Of a stretch of DNA of 43,745 nt, positions 24,073 to 33,159 are shown one piece after another. Below the pieces are notes generated by a model that was not told where the DNA came from, did no database searches, and worked only from the letters and a program-made list of their open reading frames with translations. The stretch's first letter is position 1. Every line of letters starts with the position of its first letter. Made by a program: the position numbers and the translations under genes. The stretch lies in the NCBI GenBank assembly GCA_032718475.1, contig JAUCBJ010008561.1, positions 1 to 43,745 on the forward strand. Direction: 5' to 3'. This stretch comes from Nemertoderma westbladi. Its lineage: Eukaryota; Xenacoelomorpha; Nemertodermatida; Nemertodermatidae.

Positions 24073-24909
24073 ATGCCAAGATCAACAAATAAAGTTAGCT
24101 GTCCCATCTGCGACAAAGAGATGCGGAGTGATAATCTAAAATCCCATATTAAAACTCATTTCGTGCAATATCGATGCGACTGCTGTCCGACTTGGTCTTC
24201 GGAAAAGAAGACGCTGGTTGGCCATCTTGCTTCGTGTCCTCAGGGGGGAACAGGATTTAGTTACGTAAACGAGCCAGCCGATTGCCGCTGCGGGGATTCG
24301 CTCACCCTGTCATCCTTTTCTGAGCATGAATGCTACACTCGACTTTTTTCGCGGAAACGCAAAACTCCGACTACCTCCCACTCATCCCCCATCAACTCTA
24401 CTCCAGAACAAGTCGGCGGCGGCGGCTCCAATAATGAACCTTCAACTTCGCGAGATTCTATTTCCCCAAACAATCCATTTCAACCCCCCTCCAACGGAAG
24501 CGCACACGGACGACTGTTTACCTATAACAACGACCTCACAGAAACAAGACTCGATGCTGAATTAACATTAAACGAAAATTTTCCACACATTCAAGAACAC
24601 GTTAGTAGCCATTTACGTAGTGCCATGGGAACTTTTTTAAGAGTCTGGCTTACAATCAACATCGTAATGGAGCGTGAAACGAGCGAGGGATTTCAAATTG
24701 AATCTTTCTGTTTTAAATCTAGCGGTAACAATAATCAAATTCTAAATAATAGCGACTTTAATAACTGGTTTTCTAGCGCCGTCAATCGTATCGATCAACT
24801 GTTAAGCGTGTTTCTCTGCCTCGGCTCGGGTTGGCGCATAATAGCCATCGAGCGAATAACTATTGAGATTGCATGTTCCCAACGCAACCCCTATTTAACG
24901 GGTCAATAG
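24073..24909 (+). CDS. C2H2 zinc-finger protein with pol-B-element domain
   Basis: 278 residues from ATG 24073, which lies just after a splice acceptor. Residues 10-29 form a classic finger CX2CX11HX3H (CPICDKEMRSDNLKSHIKTH); two further Cys/His pairs follow (YRCDCCPTW...HLASC and CRCGDSL...HEC), then a Ser/Pro/Asn-rich linker. From about 155 to 275 there is an alpha/beta domain ending in LGSGWRIIAIERITIEIACS. A GSGW...I...ditto strand followed by a Pro-containing turn is, to my knowledge, typical of uncharacterised proteins found with type-B DNA polymerases in invertebrate transposons. In those proteins the chain goes on (SYIPLP-like) after this point; here it stops at YLTGQ, so it is shortened or spliced onward. 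Role proposed: DNA binding for the element. Specific target unknown. Confidence 0.72.
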   Translation: MPRSTNKVSCPICDKEMRSDNLKSHIKTHFVQYRCDCCPTWSSEKKTLVGHLASCPQGGTGFSYVNEPADCRCGDSLTLSSFSEHECYTRLFSRKRKTPTTSHSSPINSTPEQVGGGGSNNEPSTSRDSISPNNPFQPPSNGSAHGRLFTYNNDLTETRLDAELTLNENFPHIQEHVSSHLRSAMGTFLRVWLTINIVMERETSEGFQIESFCFKSSGNNNQILNNSDFNNWFSSAVNRIDQLLSVFLCLGSGWRIIAIERITIEIACSQRNPYLTGQ

Positions 24910-24929
24910 GATTTAATTTTAATTTCTAG

Positions 24930-25445
24930 AATAAGAAATTGAGCATCAAAATAGAATTAACCAATAAACAGTTTACCGGAAAAAACATTGCCAAATTTGA
25001 ACTAGAGAAAATTTCACAGCAAATTACAGGTCAAAGATGCTTAAAACCAAACATGTTTATCTACAAAGGTGACGATTCAACTATAATGCTATTTCCCAGC
25101 GGCGCAGTAACAATTGTAGGCCTGTGCAATAATTTAGCTAGTGAATTGCTTTATTTAAAACAAACTATCGGTTTGCAATTACAAAATTTGAAACTTAATA
25201 CCGAAACACGAACTATTATTTTTCCAAGTGTTAATTTTAAATTATTAATGAAAAAATGTGGACATCATACAATTAATAATAAAGCAATATTTATTAGCTA
25301 TACCCCTGAATTATTTTGCGCGATTAGAATATATATAGGACGTGCATATTTCAGTGTATTTCATAGTAATAAAATTGTTTCCATGTGTCCTGCCGGTGAA
25401 TTCCCCGGATCATTATCTATTTTACAAACTTTATTATTAAATTAG
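24930..25445 (+). CDS. TBP-like (TATA-binding-protein fold) exon
   Basis: About 171 codons, open from an acceptor-like TTTAATTTCTAG ending at 24929; there is no ATG at the beginning of the homologous region (the nearest start-like codon is TTG at 24939), so this looks like a 3' exon. Two repeats of the TBP saddle are recognisable. Repeat 1 has LKPNMFIYKGDD then STIMLFPSGAVTIVGL, matching the strand-turn-strand with FxSGxxxxxG. Repeat 2 has ISYTPELFCAIRIYIGRAYF, matching the YxPELFPGLIYR block, then SVFHSNKIVSM. One Phe per repeat sits where TBP intercalates DNA. Length fits the about 180-residue TBP core. TBP-like proteins are known from archaea, eukaryotes and some large DNA viruses; an element-borne copy beside a zinc-finger gene is unusual. 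Promoter recognition for the element is inference. Confidence 0.62.
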   Translation, partial: NKKLSIKIELTNKQFTGKNIAKFELEKISQQITGQRCLKPNMFIYKGDDSTIMLFPSGAVTIVGLCNNLASELLYLKQTIGLQLQNLKLNTETRTIIFPSVNFKLLMKKCGHHTINNKAIFISYTPELFCAIRIYIGRAYFSVFHSNKIVSMCPAGEFPGSLSILQTLLLN

Positions 25446-25484
25446 TTTATTTACTATGGTATACATGAAAGTTTACTATATTAT

Positions 25485-25990
25485 TTATTTTGTGTTGGTT
25501 TTTATTTTTCCGTGAGTAGGGTTTGAATCCATGACCATCCGTGTTACCTACTTTTTATAATTGCATTAGTAGGACTCGAACCCTGGTTTAACTTATTTTG
25601 TGTTGGTTTTATAATGGTCGCGAGTAGGGATTGAACCCATGACCTTCTGTTTATTTTCCATAAAACGGGATATGAATAGGGATCGAACCTGTGAGCATAT
25701 GTTTTTCCTAATTTATGTTTAGTTTAGGTACTCTAGTTATTTTATGTTTAACTTATTTTGTGTTGGTTGTATATTGGTCGCGAGTAGGGATTGAACCTAT
25801 GGCCTCCTGTTTATTTTCCATAAAACGGGATATGACTAGGGATCGAACATGTGACCACCTGTTTATCCTATTTTATGTTTAGTTTAGGTACTCTAGTTAT
25901 TCTATGTTTAACTTATTTTGTGTTGGTTTTATATTGGTCGCGGAGTAGGGATTGAACCCGTGACCATCTGTTTATCCTATTTTGTGTTTA
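25485..25990 (-). repeat. 160-bp tandem repeat with tRNA T-arm-like motifs
   Basis: ACTTATTTTGTGTTGGTT recurs at 25591, 25751 and 25911, a 160-bp period, with a further partial copy upstream. Each unit holds GCGAGTAGGGATTGAACCCA; on the minus strand this reads GGGTTCAATCCCTACTCGC followed by GACCA, resembling a tRNA T-arm (B box) and a 3' CCA end. A second, diverged version (TAGGGATCGAACCTGTGA) sits in each unit. No complete tRNA can be folded. Confidence 0.75.
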
Positions 25991-26370
25991 GTTTAGTTAC
26001 TCTATGTTAAAGTGAATTTTCACATTATATTTATGTTAAATGATAAATTTATGCTACAATTATTATTTATATTATAAAAACAGAAATATTCGAGTTATAT
26101 TGCATTATATATTTTTCATTGAAGTGGAATACTTTAGATGTTGTTTGCGAGGGATATTTGAATGGTGAGTATAACTATCCTTGAGAGCTAGTGCGACGTT
26201 ATCTCACTATGGATGGGCTTTACCACTGTACTCGCACCTGAAAGGTTAGCTGTGGTGTATTAGTTACGCTTAGCATTAGAGAATCCGTCCGTATCACCGA
26301 CTAGACAGCGAATCTGGCAACCCAGTTTTTGTTCTAGAGGCTTCAGTTTGTTGTAAATCAGGGCGTTAGG
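25991..26370. other. Spacer, no feature seen
   Basis: AT-rich for the first 140 bp, then mixed sequence. No open frame, repeat or RNA recognised. Confidence 0.4.
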
Positions 26371-27055
26371 CACTGAGGCATAGACTATGACTCACTGAGG
26401 CATAGACTATGCCTCACTGAGGCATAGACTATGCCTCACTGGGGCACTGAGGCATAGACTATGACTCACTGAGGCATAGACTATGCCTCACTGAGGCACT
26501 GAGGCATAGACTATGACTCACTGAGGCACTGAGGCATAGAATGTGACTCACTGAGGCATAGACTATGACTCACTGAGGCATAGACTATGCCTCAGTGAGG
26601 CATAGACTATGACTCACTGAGGCATAGGCTATGCCTCAGTGAGGCATAGACTATGACTCACTGAGGCATAGACTATGTCTCACTGAGGCATAGACTATGC
26701 CTCACTGCCTCAGTGAGGCATAGACTATGCCTCACTGAGGCACTGAGGCATAGTCTATGCCTCACTGAGGCATAGTCTATGCCTCACTGAGGCATAGACT
26801 ATGACTCACTGAGGCATAGTCTATGCCTCACTGAGGCATAGATCTATGCCTCAGTGAGGCATAGACTATGCCTCACTGAGGCACTGAGGCATAGACTATG
26901 CCTCACTGAGGCACTGAGGCATAGACTATGCCTCACTGAGGCATAGTCTATGCCTCAGTGAGGCAGTGAGTCATAGTCTATGCCTCACTGAGGCATAGTC
27001 TATGCCTCAGTGAGGCATAGTCTATGCCTCAGTGCCTCAGTGAGGCATAGTCTGT
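26371..27055. repeat. 22-bp palindromic tandem array
   Basis: Roughly thirty copies of CACTGAGGCATAGACTATG(A/C)CT. The core GAGGCATAGACTATGCCTC is a near-perfect palindrome, and units later in the array occur in the opposite orientation (CTCAGTGAGGCATAGTCTATG). Some units carry an extra GGCACTGA. The array can form many alternative hairpins on either strand. Confidence 0.95.
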
Positions 27056-27117
27056 GTCAGGTCTTAAATGTGAGTCTTACAAATTCGAACGTCAACGAAC
27101 AAATTCGAAGGTTACTG

Positions 27118-27192
27118 TTCCACCTTGGTGTAGTGGTTGCGTTGAATTCACATCTCCCGTATGTCATGGGTTCGATCCCCGCATGAACCAGG
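27118..27192 (+). other. tRNA-like A-box/B-box fragment (SINE-like)
   Basis: TGGTGTAGTGG matches an RNA polymerase III A box and GGGTTCGATCC a B box about 35 bp downstream, followed by CCCGCATGAACCA. The acceptor and T stems do not pair properly, so it is not an intact tRNA. Most likely the head of a SINE or a decayed tRNA. The 3' part resembles the B-box motifs of the 160-bp repeats (minus strand). Confidence 0.6.
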
Positions 27193-27284
27193 GCAGTTTT
27201 CGTTTGGTTAGCAATAGGCCTAACGTTGCAAAATGCTGTATTATTGCCTAGTAACCAATTCATGGCTACCGTATGGTTTTCACT

Positions 27285-27560
27285 TTAAGACATTTCGCCC
27301 TCTAGCGGCAGACTGGGGAACTTCAGACTACTCTGTGACCCTGCAAAAGATATAGCCTATGCCGTAATAGATGCCGATTGGGGGGTCAAATTAAGTAATA
27401 ATATATCTAAATAAGCCTCAAACATCTTGCCTCATGGCTCGCCCCTTAGAACTCTTAAGCAATATAACTTCATGGTTTTGCGGATTGTAAATAACAAAGC
27501 TAGAGAAGATGTTAATTTTTAAACAATACGCCCTCTAGCGGCAGACTATGGAACTGCAGA
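27285..27560. repeat. Two solo units of the 146-bp repeat family
   Basis: CATTTCGCCCTCTAGCGGCA near 27293 and ACGCCCTCTAGCGGCA near 27531, with the associated words GATATAGCCTATGC and GGATTGTAAATAACAAAG. These are the same family as the arrays at 31308-34800. Confidence 0.8.
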
Positions 27561-27755
27561 CGGCTGGACATAGATAAGAGTAATTAGTAATCAGAGCTGT
27601 CACGAGAGGGGGGCGGGGCGCTTGGATACAACTATTATTAATAAGCTGTTGCTTGGTTAAAGCTAATTGGGGGTCAAAGGTCAAAGGTCAACGATAAAGC
27701 TGTCTGGATATAGATAAGAGTAATTAGTTACCAGTAAGGGAGCTGTATACCCATA
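27555..27755. repeat. Short direct repeat and GGTCAAA triplet
   Basis: GATAAGAGTAATTAGT occurs twice (about 27575 and 27715), each followed by an AGCTGT word. Between them 27671-27690 reads GGGTCAAAGGTCAAAGGTCA, three half-sites of nuclear-receptor type spaced by one base. Confidence 0.6.
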
Positions 27756-27782
27756 AAGTACAAATGAATAATTAATATAAAT

Positions 27783-28213
27783 ATAAAGTACAAATGAATA
27801 AATAAAGTAAAATAAAGTACAAATAATTAATTAAAATTAAATATAAATAAATAGGTATTAATGAATAAAAGAGCTGCGGTGTCACTTATGACACCCTCTT
27901 CCCCCTTCTCTGCGACAGTTGGACATCACTGATGACCCATTGTGTGTCAGGGCGCTAATCAGTCTGATTAATTAGGATAATCAATTAAACCCTAATTAGG
28001 AGTCATATGACACCTGTTAGGGTTTAATTATACTAATTAATTGATGACACCTGTCAATTAGGGTCTAATTAGCCTAATTGGGAGGTGTCACCCAGACAGT
28101 CTGGCGCCAATGACACCCAATGACACCCATAGGGTGATAATTGGGTGTCATATGACACCCAATGGGTGTCAGTTAGGTCCAACTGTCACAGAGAGGAGGA
28201 AGACCCTACTACT
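27783..28213 (-). repeat. Right terminal inverted repeat, 431 bp
   Basis: Reverse complement of the left TIR; no difference seen. The inner neighbour (27756-27782) contains a partial extra copy of CATAAAGTACAAATGAATA, a slight inner extension unique to this side. Confidence 0.95.
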
Positions 28214-29976
28214 CATACCCTTTCGTTGATACTCAGCTGATTGCTCCCTGGGCAGAAGGTCGAGGTTTCTTCCGCACTATGTATGCTAATACGCCTAGCA
28301 ACATTACCAAGGTGCAACGAACTTCCATTGGACATCTTGCCTTTCAGGAATACGGATGGAATTTCAAAGTCGGAAATCCCATTAACTATCAACAAGTATA
28401 CGGAGATCATTATTCTCGATTGTACTTTGATGGACCATTAACCGCACCTGGCGCCGTGTATAGCTTCATGAGTGTTCCACTCCGTCCCTCCTTAGCTATA
28501 TACACGATCTTTGAAAACACCGCACTTGCCGGTTGGCTAGCCGATGTGTGCAGTCGTACTATACACGCCCATCCATTAATACTTGGGACCAAACTCGCTA
28601 AGCTAGATGAACATAATAAATTCATCCGTTTCGAATGTTTCCGGCGATTTTTAACCCCGTTCCGCAACGTGGATAGCCAATTTAAAGACCGCGCTTTGAC
28701 CAAGCTCAGCCTAAGAGACTCAGCTGCAGAGAAGTTGGATAGCGCTGGATTCGCCGTTTTCCAAGAGATTTGTATATCGAACTTACACTCCTCTGTTATA
28801 CAAAGACCTCGAATCCCCACAGGTTATTCTGTCGTGGAAATTCAGACAATAGGTCCACCTGAAGAGACAGACGCGCCCACTTCAGCTATGCACTTGGAAG
28901 ACGAACCAATATGTCTAGAATCTGAAGAGATTCAGCCTATCGCGCCCCGGACCAGCGACAACGATTACATCATAGAATGGTATCAAGGTCCACAGTGTCT
29001 CATTGCGTACGATTATCGACATGCCAACTATGTTTCTAGGCAACGTTGTCGGTTATGCGCATCGAGAGACCACGATACGCCCATGGACACCAACGTCCGC
29101 TGTTCCTATTTCCAAGAACAACCGACTATGGAAATTTATTGCGCATATTGCAGACTCAATAACTTGCATATCTTTGCGGTTTGCCCTCAATTTATGACTC
29201 AATGTCACCATTGTCAACTAAAGGGACATGCCAGTTTCGATTGCCCTTTTAATCACGATTTGGAAAGCGTAGATGAAATGATCACACTACGTTACATCAG
29301 AGCTTGGGAAGCGAACGCTGATTTACATTGTGATTCGCGCCATCGCTATTATCCCGGACGCGCTTACGAAGGAGTTTATGCGTTCCATCCTTATCTATTC
29401 GCTTCGGTTGAACAGAAATCACGCATATCAAGTTACGAGCTACTGAAGCGCGTCGGAGAATGTATTTCAACCAAATTCGTACGCAAATTTCTCAGGAGTG
29501 TTAATCCTAGCGACCTTCATTCCTATAACTTAATCAATTATATCCGTCAGGATCCGGACTATGGAGACTTGTTTATTAACTCACACCCCGAGTTACAGGA
29601 AGTATATCGACGGCCTTACGAATACCGAGCCCGCGAACGCGAGTTGGAAAGAACCATTAAACCCCGGAGGTTTCTAACTGCCTATGGTCCACCCATGGCC
29701 CTCGTTCAGACCACTCGTAAAGGACCCGTAAGAGCGGCTGTCTTAAAACGAGCTCTCAAAGCCGTTAGACCCCTCTCCCCGGACGTTGATGTCAATCAAC
29801 CCGGTACTTCGACTGGCGGATACACCGACCATAATCCTACACCCTCTGATGCAATCATATTGCACCCTTCACCCAGGAGTTATAGCCCTCCTTGTAAAGT
29901 GGCTCGCCCCAAAGAGAAAAAGACTCTGGCTAGCTTTAAAAAACTGCGTAAACGCCGTCCGCGCAAGAAAGACTAA
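28214..29976 (+). CDS. Three-knuckle gag-like protein, 5'-truncated (left arm)
   Basis: Not recognised as a named family. ATG at 28279 gives 565 residues, but the frame is open back through 28214 into the TIR, so the true start is probably lost. Residues about 248-325 carry three Cys/His clusters: CRLCASRDH, CAYCRLNNLHIFAVC (CX2CX5HX4C) and CHHCQLKGHASFDC (a canonical CX2CX4HX4C zinc knuckle). Then a Tyr/Arg-rich region of about 130 residues, a Pro/Ser/Thr linker, and a very basic end (FKKLRKRRPRKKD). Zinc knuckles plus a basic tail fit a nucleic-acid-binding, gag-like protein of a retroelement; no polymerase accompanies it. A broken inverted copy lies at 37039-38487. About 90 percent nucleotide similarity between copies with mostly synonymous-looking changes suggests it was once under protein selection. 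Confidence 0.6.
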
Positions 29977-31307
29977 CTGTTTAGAGTATTTACGTATATT
30001 AGAAACTGTGATTTTGTATATTTTATAGACTCAAATCCCATTTTCTGGGAGCGGTGTAAAAGCTTCTGTGGGATATAACTGGCCCTTTTGCTTCGCAATC
30101 CAGTTTCCCCCCTTGGCGCTGGAATACTCTAAAAGGCTCTATAACTATATATATATTCCCCTCGCCCGCAAGGTACCGTTATAGGTGTTTTAACGGACAT
30201 AAAAGTCATTCTGCTATATACGTGTTTTGGCGGACATGGTAAGGCAAAAAACCTGCAATGCACCAAATACCTTTCACAGCTTAGCCGTGATGATTCAGAT
30301 TGCGACATCTAGCAGCTGGTTGCTGGCATGGAAACAGCCATTGGACGCATGGTTCTTTGTTTGGCTTGAGCCAATCAGAGCGATTTTTTCTGTCGACGTG
30401 TAGATATTCGGTCGATCATACTAGGAGTGTTCAGTCTTACTGTTTTTTTGTGATACTGTTGTGTTGTTGCTATCTAGGCCAGGAACACCGGCTCTAGAGT
30501 CAACTCGTTTTCATACTTTAGAAGAAACATTAGTAGGCTTAAATTATAGAGCGTATAACTGTTATCTTATCTAATCATATCAACTGATCGCAATTCAGTC
30601 TTACATTATCGGTTCAATATACATTATTATACTGCTATTTGGTATTAGTTGGTCGAATATTATATGGAGAACATATATAAAGAACCCAAATTTCCCAATT
30701 TTCTTGATACACTACAGGTTAGAGAGACGGGTTATATATAGCGATTGCGACTTATATTGTTGTGGTTTGTAGTGAATTTAATGCTATTTGGTAAGCACTA
30801 CATGATTCGTTGCTGTTCTCTTTATATATGATAAAATTCATTGACGGTCGGCAAATTAGTGAGCAGTATCGTGTGTTACCGGTAGTGTGCATGATTGTGA
30901 CTGATAACTAAGCATTTCCTAAAGAATGCGCCTCATACGTGAATCATAAGCCTTACCGACTTGCCGTTGTGATTAGTATAAGTCATATCTCTGTTTACCT
31001 AGATTGAGCGCCACGTCCTAAAGGAACTGTTAATATTTCCCGAAAGTGAATAATATTAGTCAGAAATTATTTATTAACGATCAATCGAATAATACAATAC
31101 AGTAAGCTTACACTGCAATAATAATCTAAGCCCTCAGAATCCAGTCTCCCGGGTATATCCAGCGGGTGAATGGACGCGCACTAGGCTGGCTTCTGCTAAT
31201 GTTGTGTTTATTGGTATTAAATATTTGTCATCTTCTAAAGTCTATTTATAAACCAAAAGACATATAAATTTTGGCAGGTTAAACTGCTAAAGGTCTTCAA
31301 AAGCGCG
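28895..31307. repeat. Left inverted arm, about 2.4 kb
   Basis: Matches the reverse complement of 35743-38118 from GGAAGACGAACCAATATG to the inner end GGTCTTCAAAAGCGCG. The shared part holds the last two thirds of the knuckle gene and about 1.3 kb of noncoding sequence. Divergence is modest in coding and larger, with indels, in noncoding sequence. Confidence 0.9.
29977..31307 (+). other. Noncoding part of the left arm
   Basis: No supported gene. It contains CCCTCGCCCGCAAGGTACC near 30161, an inverted-CCAAT region (GAGCCAATCAGAGCG near 30369), and a conserved inner end. Conservation of these words in the opposite arm suggests terminal or regulatory sequence of the original element. Confidence 0.5.
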
Positions 31308-32660
31308 TACACCCAAGTATAAGCAAAAAAGCATTAGAAACAACGAAATGGGAGAAGGATTTCACTTGAGACATTTCACCCTCTAGCGGCAGACTGAGAA
31401 ATTGCAGATTGGTCAGAGTTTTCCACAAACACGCAGTCTATGGTGTAGTAGACCTCTGACAAGTATAAGCCTAAAAGCATTAGAAACAACGAAACGGGAT
31501 AAGGTTTTCACTTTCAGACATTTCGCCCCCTAGCGGCCGAATGGAGAACTGCAGTTTGTTCGGCGTCTTACCTAGACACACACCCTATGTTGTACAACAC
31601 ATCTGGCAAGTGTCAGCCTGAAATCATATTATTAACGAAATGGGATAAGGTTTTCACTTTCAGACATTTGGCCCCCAAGCGGTTGGATAAATGCAGACTG
31701 GTTCTAGCTCCTCCCCAAACACACAGTCTATGGTATAGTAGACCTCTGCCAAGTATCAGCAAAAAAGCATTATAAACAATGAAATGCATAAAGGTTTTCA
31801 CTTTCAGACATTGCGCCCCCTAGCGGCAGACAGAGCTATTGCAGATTGGTCTTAGTTCTCCACAAACACGCAGTCTTTGATGTAGTAAACCTCCGACAAG
31901 TATCAGCCTAAAAACATTATAAACATCAAAATGGGATAAGGTTTTCACGTTCAGACATTTCGCCCCCCAGCGGCCGAATAGAGAACTGCAGGTTGTTCGG
32001 CGTCCTCTCCAGACACACACCCTATGGTGTAATACACATCTGCCATGTGTCAGCCTAAAAGCATTATTAATAACGAAATGGGATAAGGTTTTCACTTTCA
32101 GACATTTGGCCCCCTAGCGGTAGACTGGAGAGATGCAGACTGGTTTTAGCTCCTCCCCAAACAGGCAGTCTTGGTGTAGTAGACCTCTGCCAAGTATCAG
32201 CAAAAAAGCAGTATAAACAACGAAATGGGTGAAGGTTTTCACTTTCAGACATTGCGCCTCCTACCGGCAGACAGAGGAATTTCAGATTATTCAGAGTTCT
32301 CTACAAACACGCAGTCTATGGTGTAGTCGACTTCTGCCAAGAATCAGCAAAAAAGCATTATAAACAACGAAATGGGATAAGGTTTTCACTTTCAGATATT
32401 TCTCCCCCTAGCGGCAGACTGGGGAATTGCAGATTGCTCAGCATCCTCCGAAAACACACAGCCTATGGTATAGTAGACCTCTGCCACAGATCAGCTAAAA
32501 GGCATTAATAATAACGAAATGGGAGAAGGTTTTCCGTTTCTGACATTTCGCCCCCTAGCGGCAGACTGGAGAACTGCAGATTGATCAGTGTCTTCCAAAA
32601 CACACAGTCTATGGTCAGGAACGTATCTGCAAAGTATCATTTAGAACAGATTGAGTCTGT
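31308..32660. repeat. 146-147 bp tandem repeat array A (about 9 units)
   Basis: The anchor TAGCGG or its variant occurs at 31384, 31531, 31677, 31821, 31968, 32115, 32262, 32409 and 32556; spacings are 144-147 bp. Units share AAGCATTATAAACAACGAAATG, GGTTTTCACTTTCAGACATT, CGCCCCCTAGCGGCAGACTG and CACAGTCTATGGTGTAGTAG-type words. Individual units differ by 10-25 percent, so this is an old array. Frames within it are not genes. Confidence 0.93.
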
Positions 32661-33068
32661 TGGTGCAACCGCTGTTATAGAGTTTCCTGCTGGTTTGACA
32701 AATTTGGCTGAAAATGGTTATGGAATAATAGCCCAATTTGACCACAAATAACCATTCACATATAAATGATGCATAAAATTCGCCTCGATATAACGACGTT
32801 TCGCGTCCATGTGCTCAGGGCAGTCTGCATCACGTAGATGCGCATCATCAAAAGGTAGCATAATAGTCGAGACCCAACATGTAGAGTGACAGAATGAACT
32901 GCTAGGCCTACTGCGCTACCGGTACCAAATTCACGAAATCTGCATTCACGCAAACAAACGAGTAAAATAAGACTCGAGATAGCGACAGTGCACGTGCTCG
33001 TGACGAGAGCTTTCGTTCGATGTATCGCGAGCTCAGATTGGTGCTTGTGTGTAGAAACGTATAGCTTG

Positions 33069-33100
<32 letters not shown>

Positions 33101-33110
33101 CATGATATTT
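32661..33110. other. Spacer with (CAGA)n microsatellite
   Basis: Unremarkable to about 33065, then CAGACA repeats at 33069-33102 followed by TATTTATATATATAG. A microsatellite followed by this AT run and a hairpin recurs at 35571-35654. No gene is supported; a 115-residue minus-strand frame here is mostly microsatellite-derived. Confidence 0.6.
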
Positions 33111-33121
33111 ATATATATAGA

Positions 33122-33159
33122 CTAGAAAGCCCGTGGCCCTTCGGGCCACGTCTTTCTAG
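33122..33159. repeat. Hairpin 1 (CTAGAAAG...CTTTCTAG)
   Basis: Arms CTAGAAAG/CTTTCTAG and CGTGGCCC/GGGCCACG with a TTC loop and a small internal loop; 16 base pairs. Found again, with a compensated pair, at 35617-35654. Confidence 0.85.

Larger units (their letters stand above)
21466..28213. mobile_element. 6.7-kb TIR element with zinc-finger and TBP-like genes
   Basis: Bounded by 431-bp inverted repeats that I read as identical, with outer ends AGTAGTAGGG and CCCTACTACT. The 5'-AG...CT-3' ends and TIR length are compatible with the Polinton/Maverick type, and the zinc-finger gene inside resembles proteins linked to type-B DNA polymerase elements. However, no polymerase, integrase, ATPase or capsid frame is present, so it is non-autonomous or a different kind of element. 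Internal order: promoter-like region, duplicated noncoding exon, zinc-finger CDS, TBP-like CDS, 160-bp repeat, palindromic 22-bp array, SINE-like fragment, 146-bp-family repeats. No target duplication: the flanks read GACACA on the left and CATACC on the right and belong to different elements. Confidence 0.75.

Noticed and set aside
27118-27192. Intact tRNA gene
   Set aside because: A and B boxes are present, but the acceptor and T stems do not pair and the spacing from T loop to CCA is three bases short.
21466-28213. Complete Polinton/Maverick or integrated DNA virus
   Set aside because: No polymerase B, retroviral-type integrase, packaging ATPase, protease or capsid frame, and no 6-bp target duplication; only ends and one associated domain fit.
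32756-33103. 115-residue minus-strand frame
   Set aside because: Its start is translated (CAGA)n microsatellite (CLSVCLSVCLS) and no domain is visible.
33122-33159. Helitron 3' end
   Set aside because: A hairpin is present, but no CTRR terminus directly after it, no TC 5' end and no Rep/helicase frame was found.
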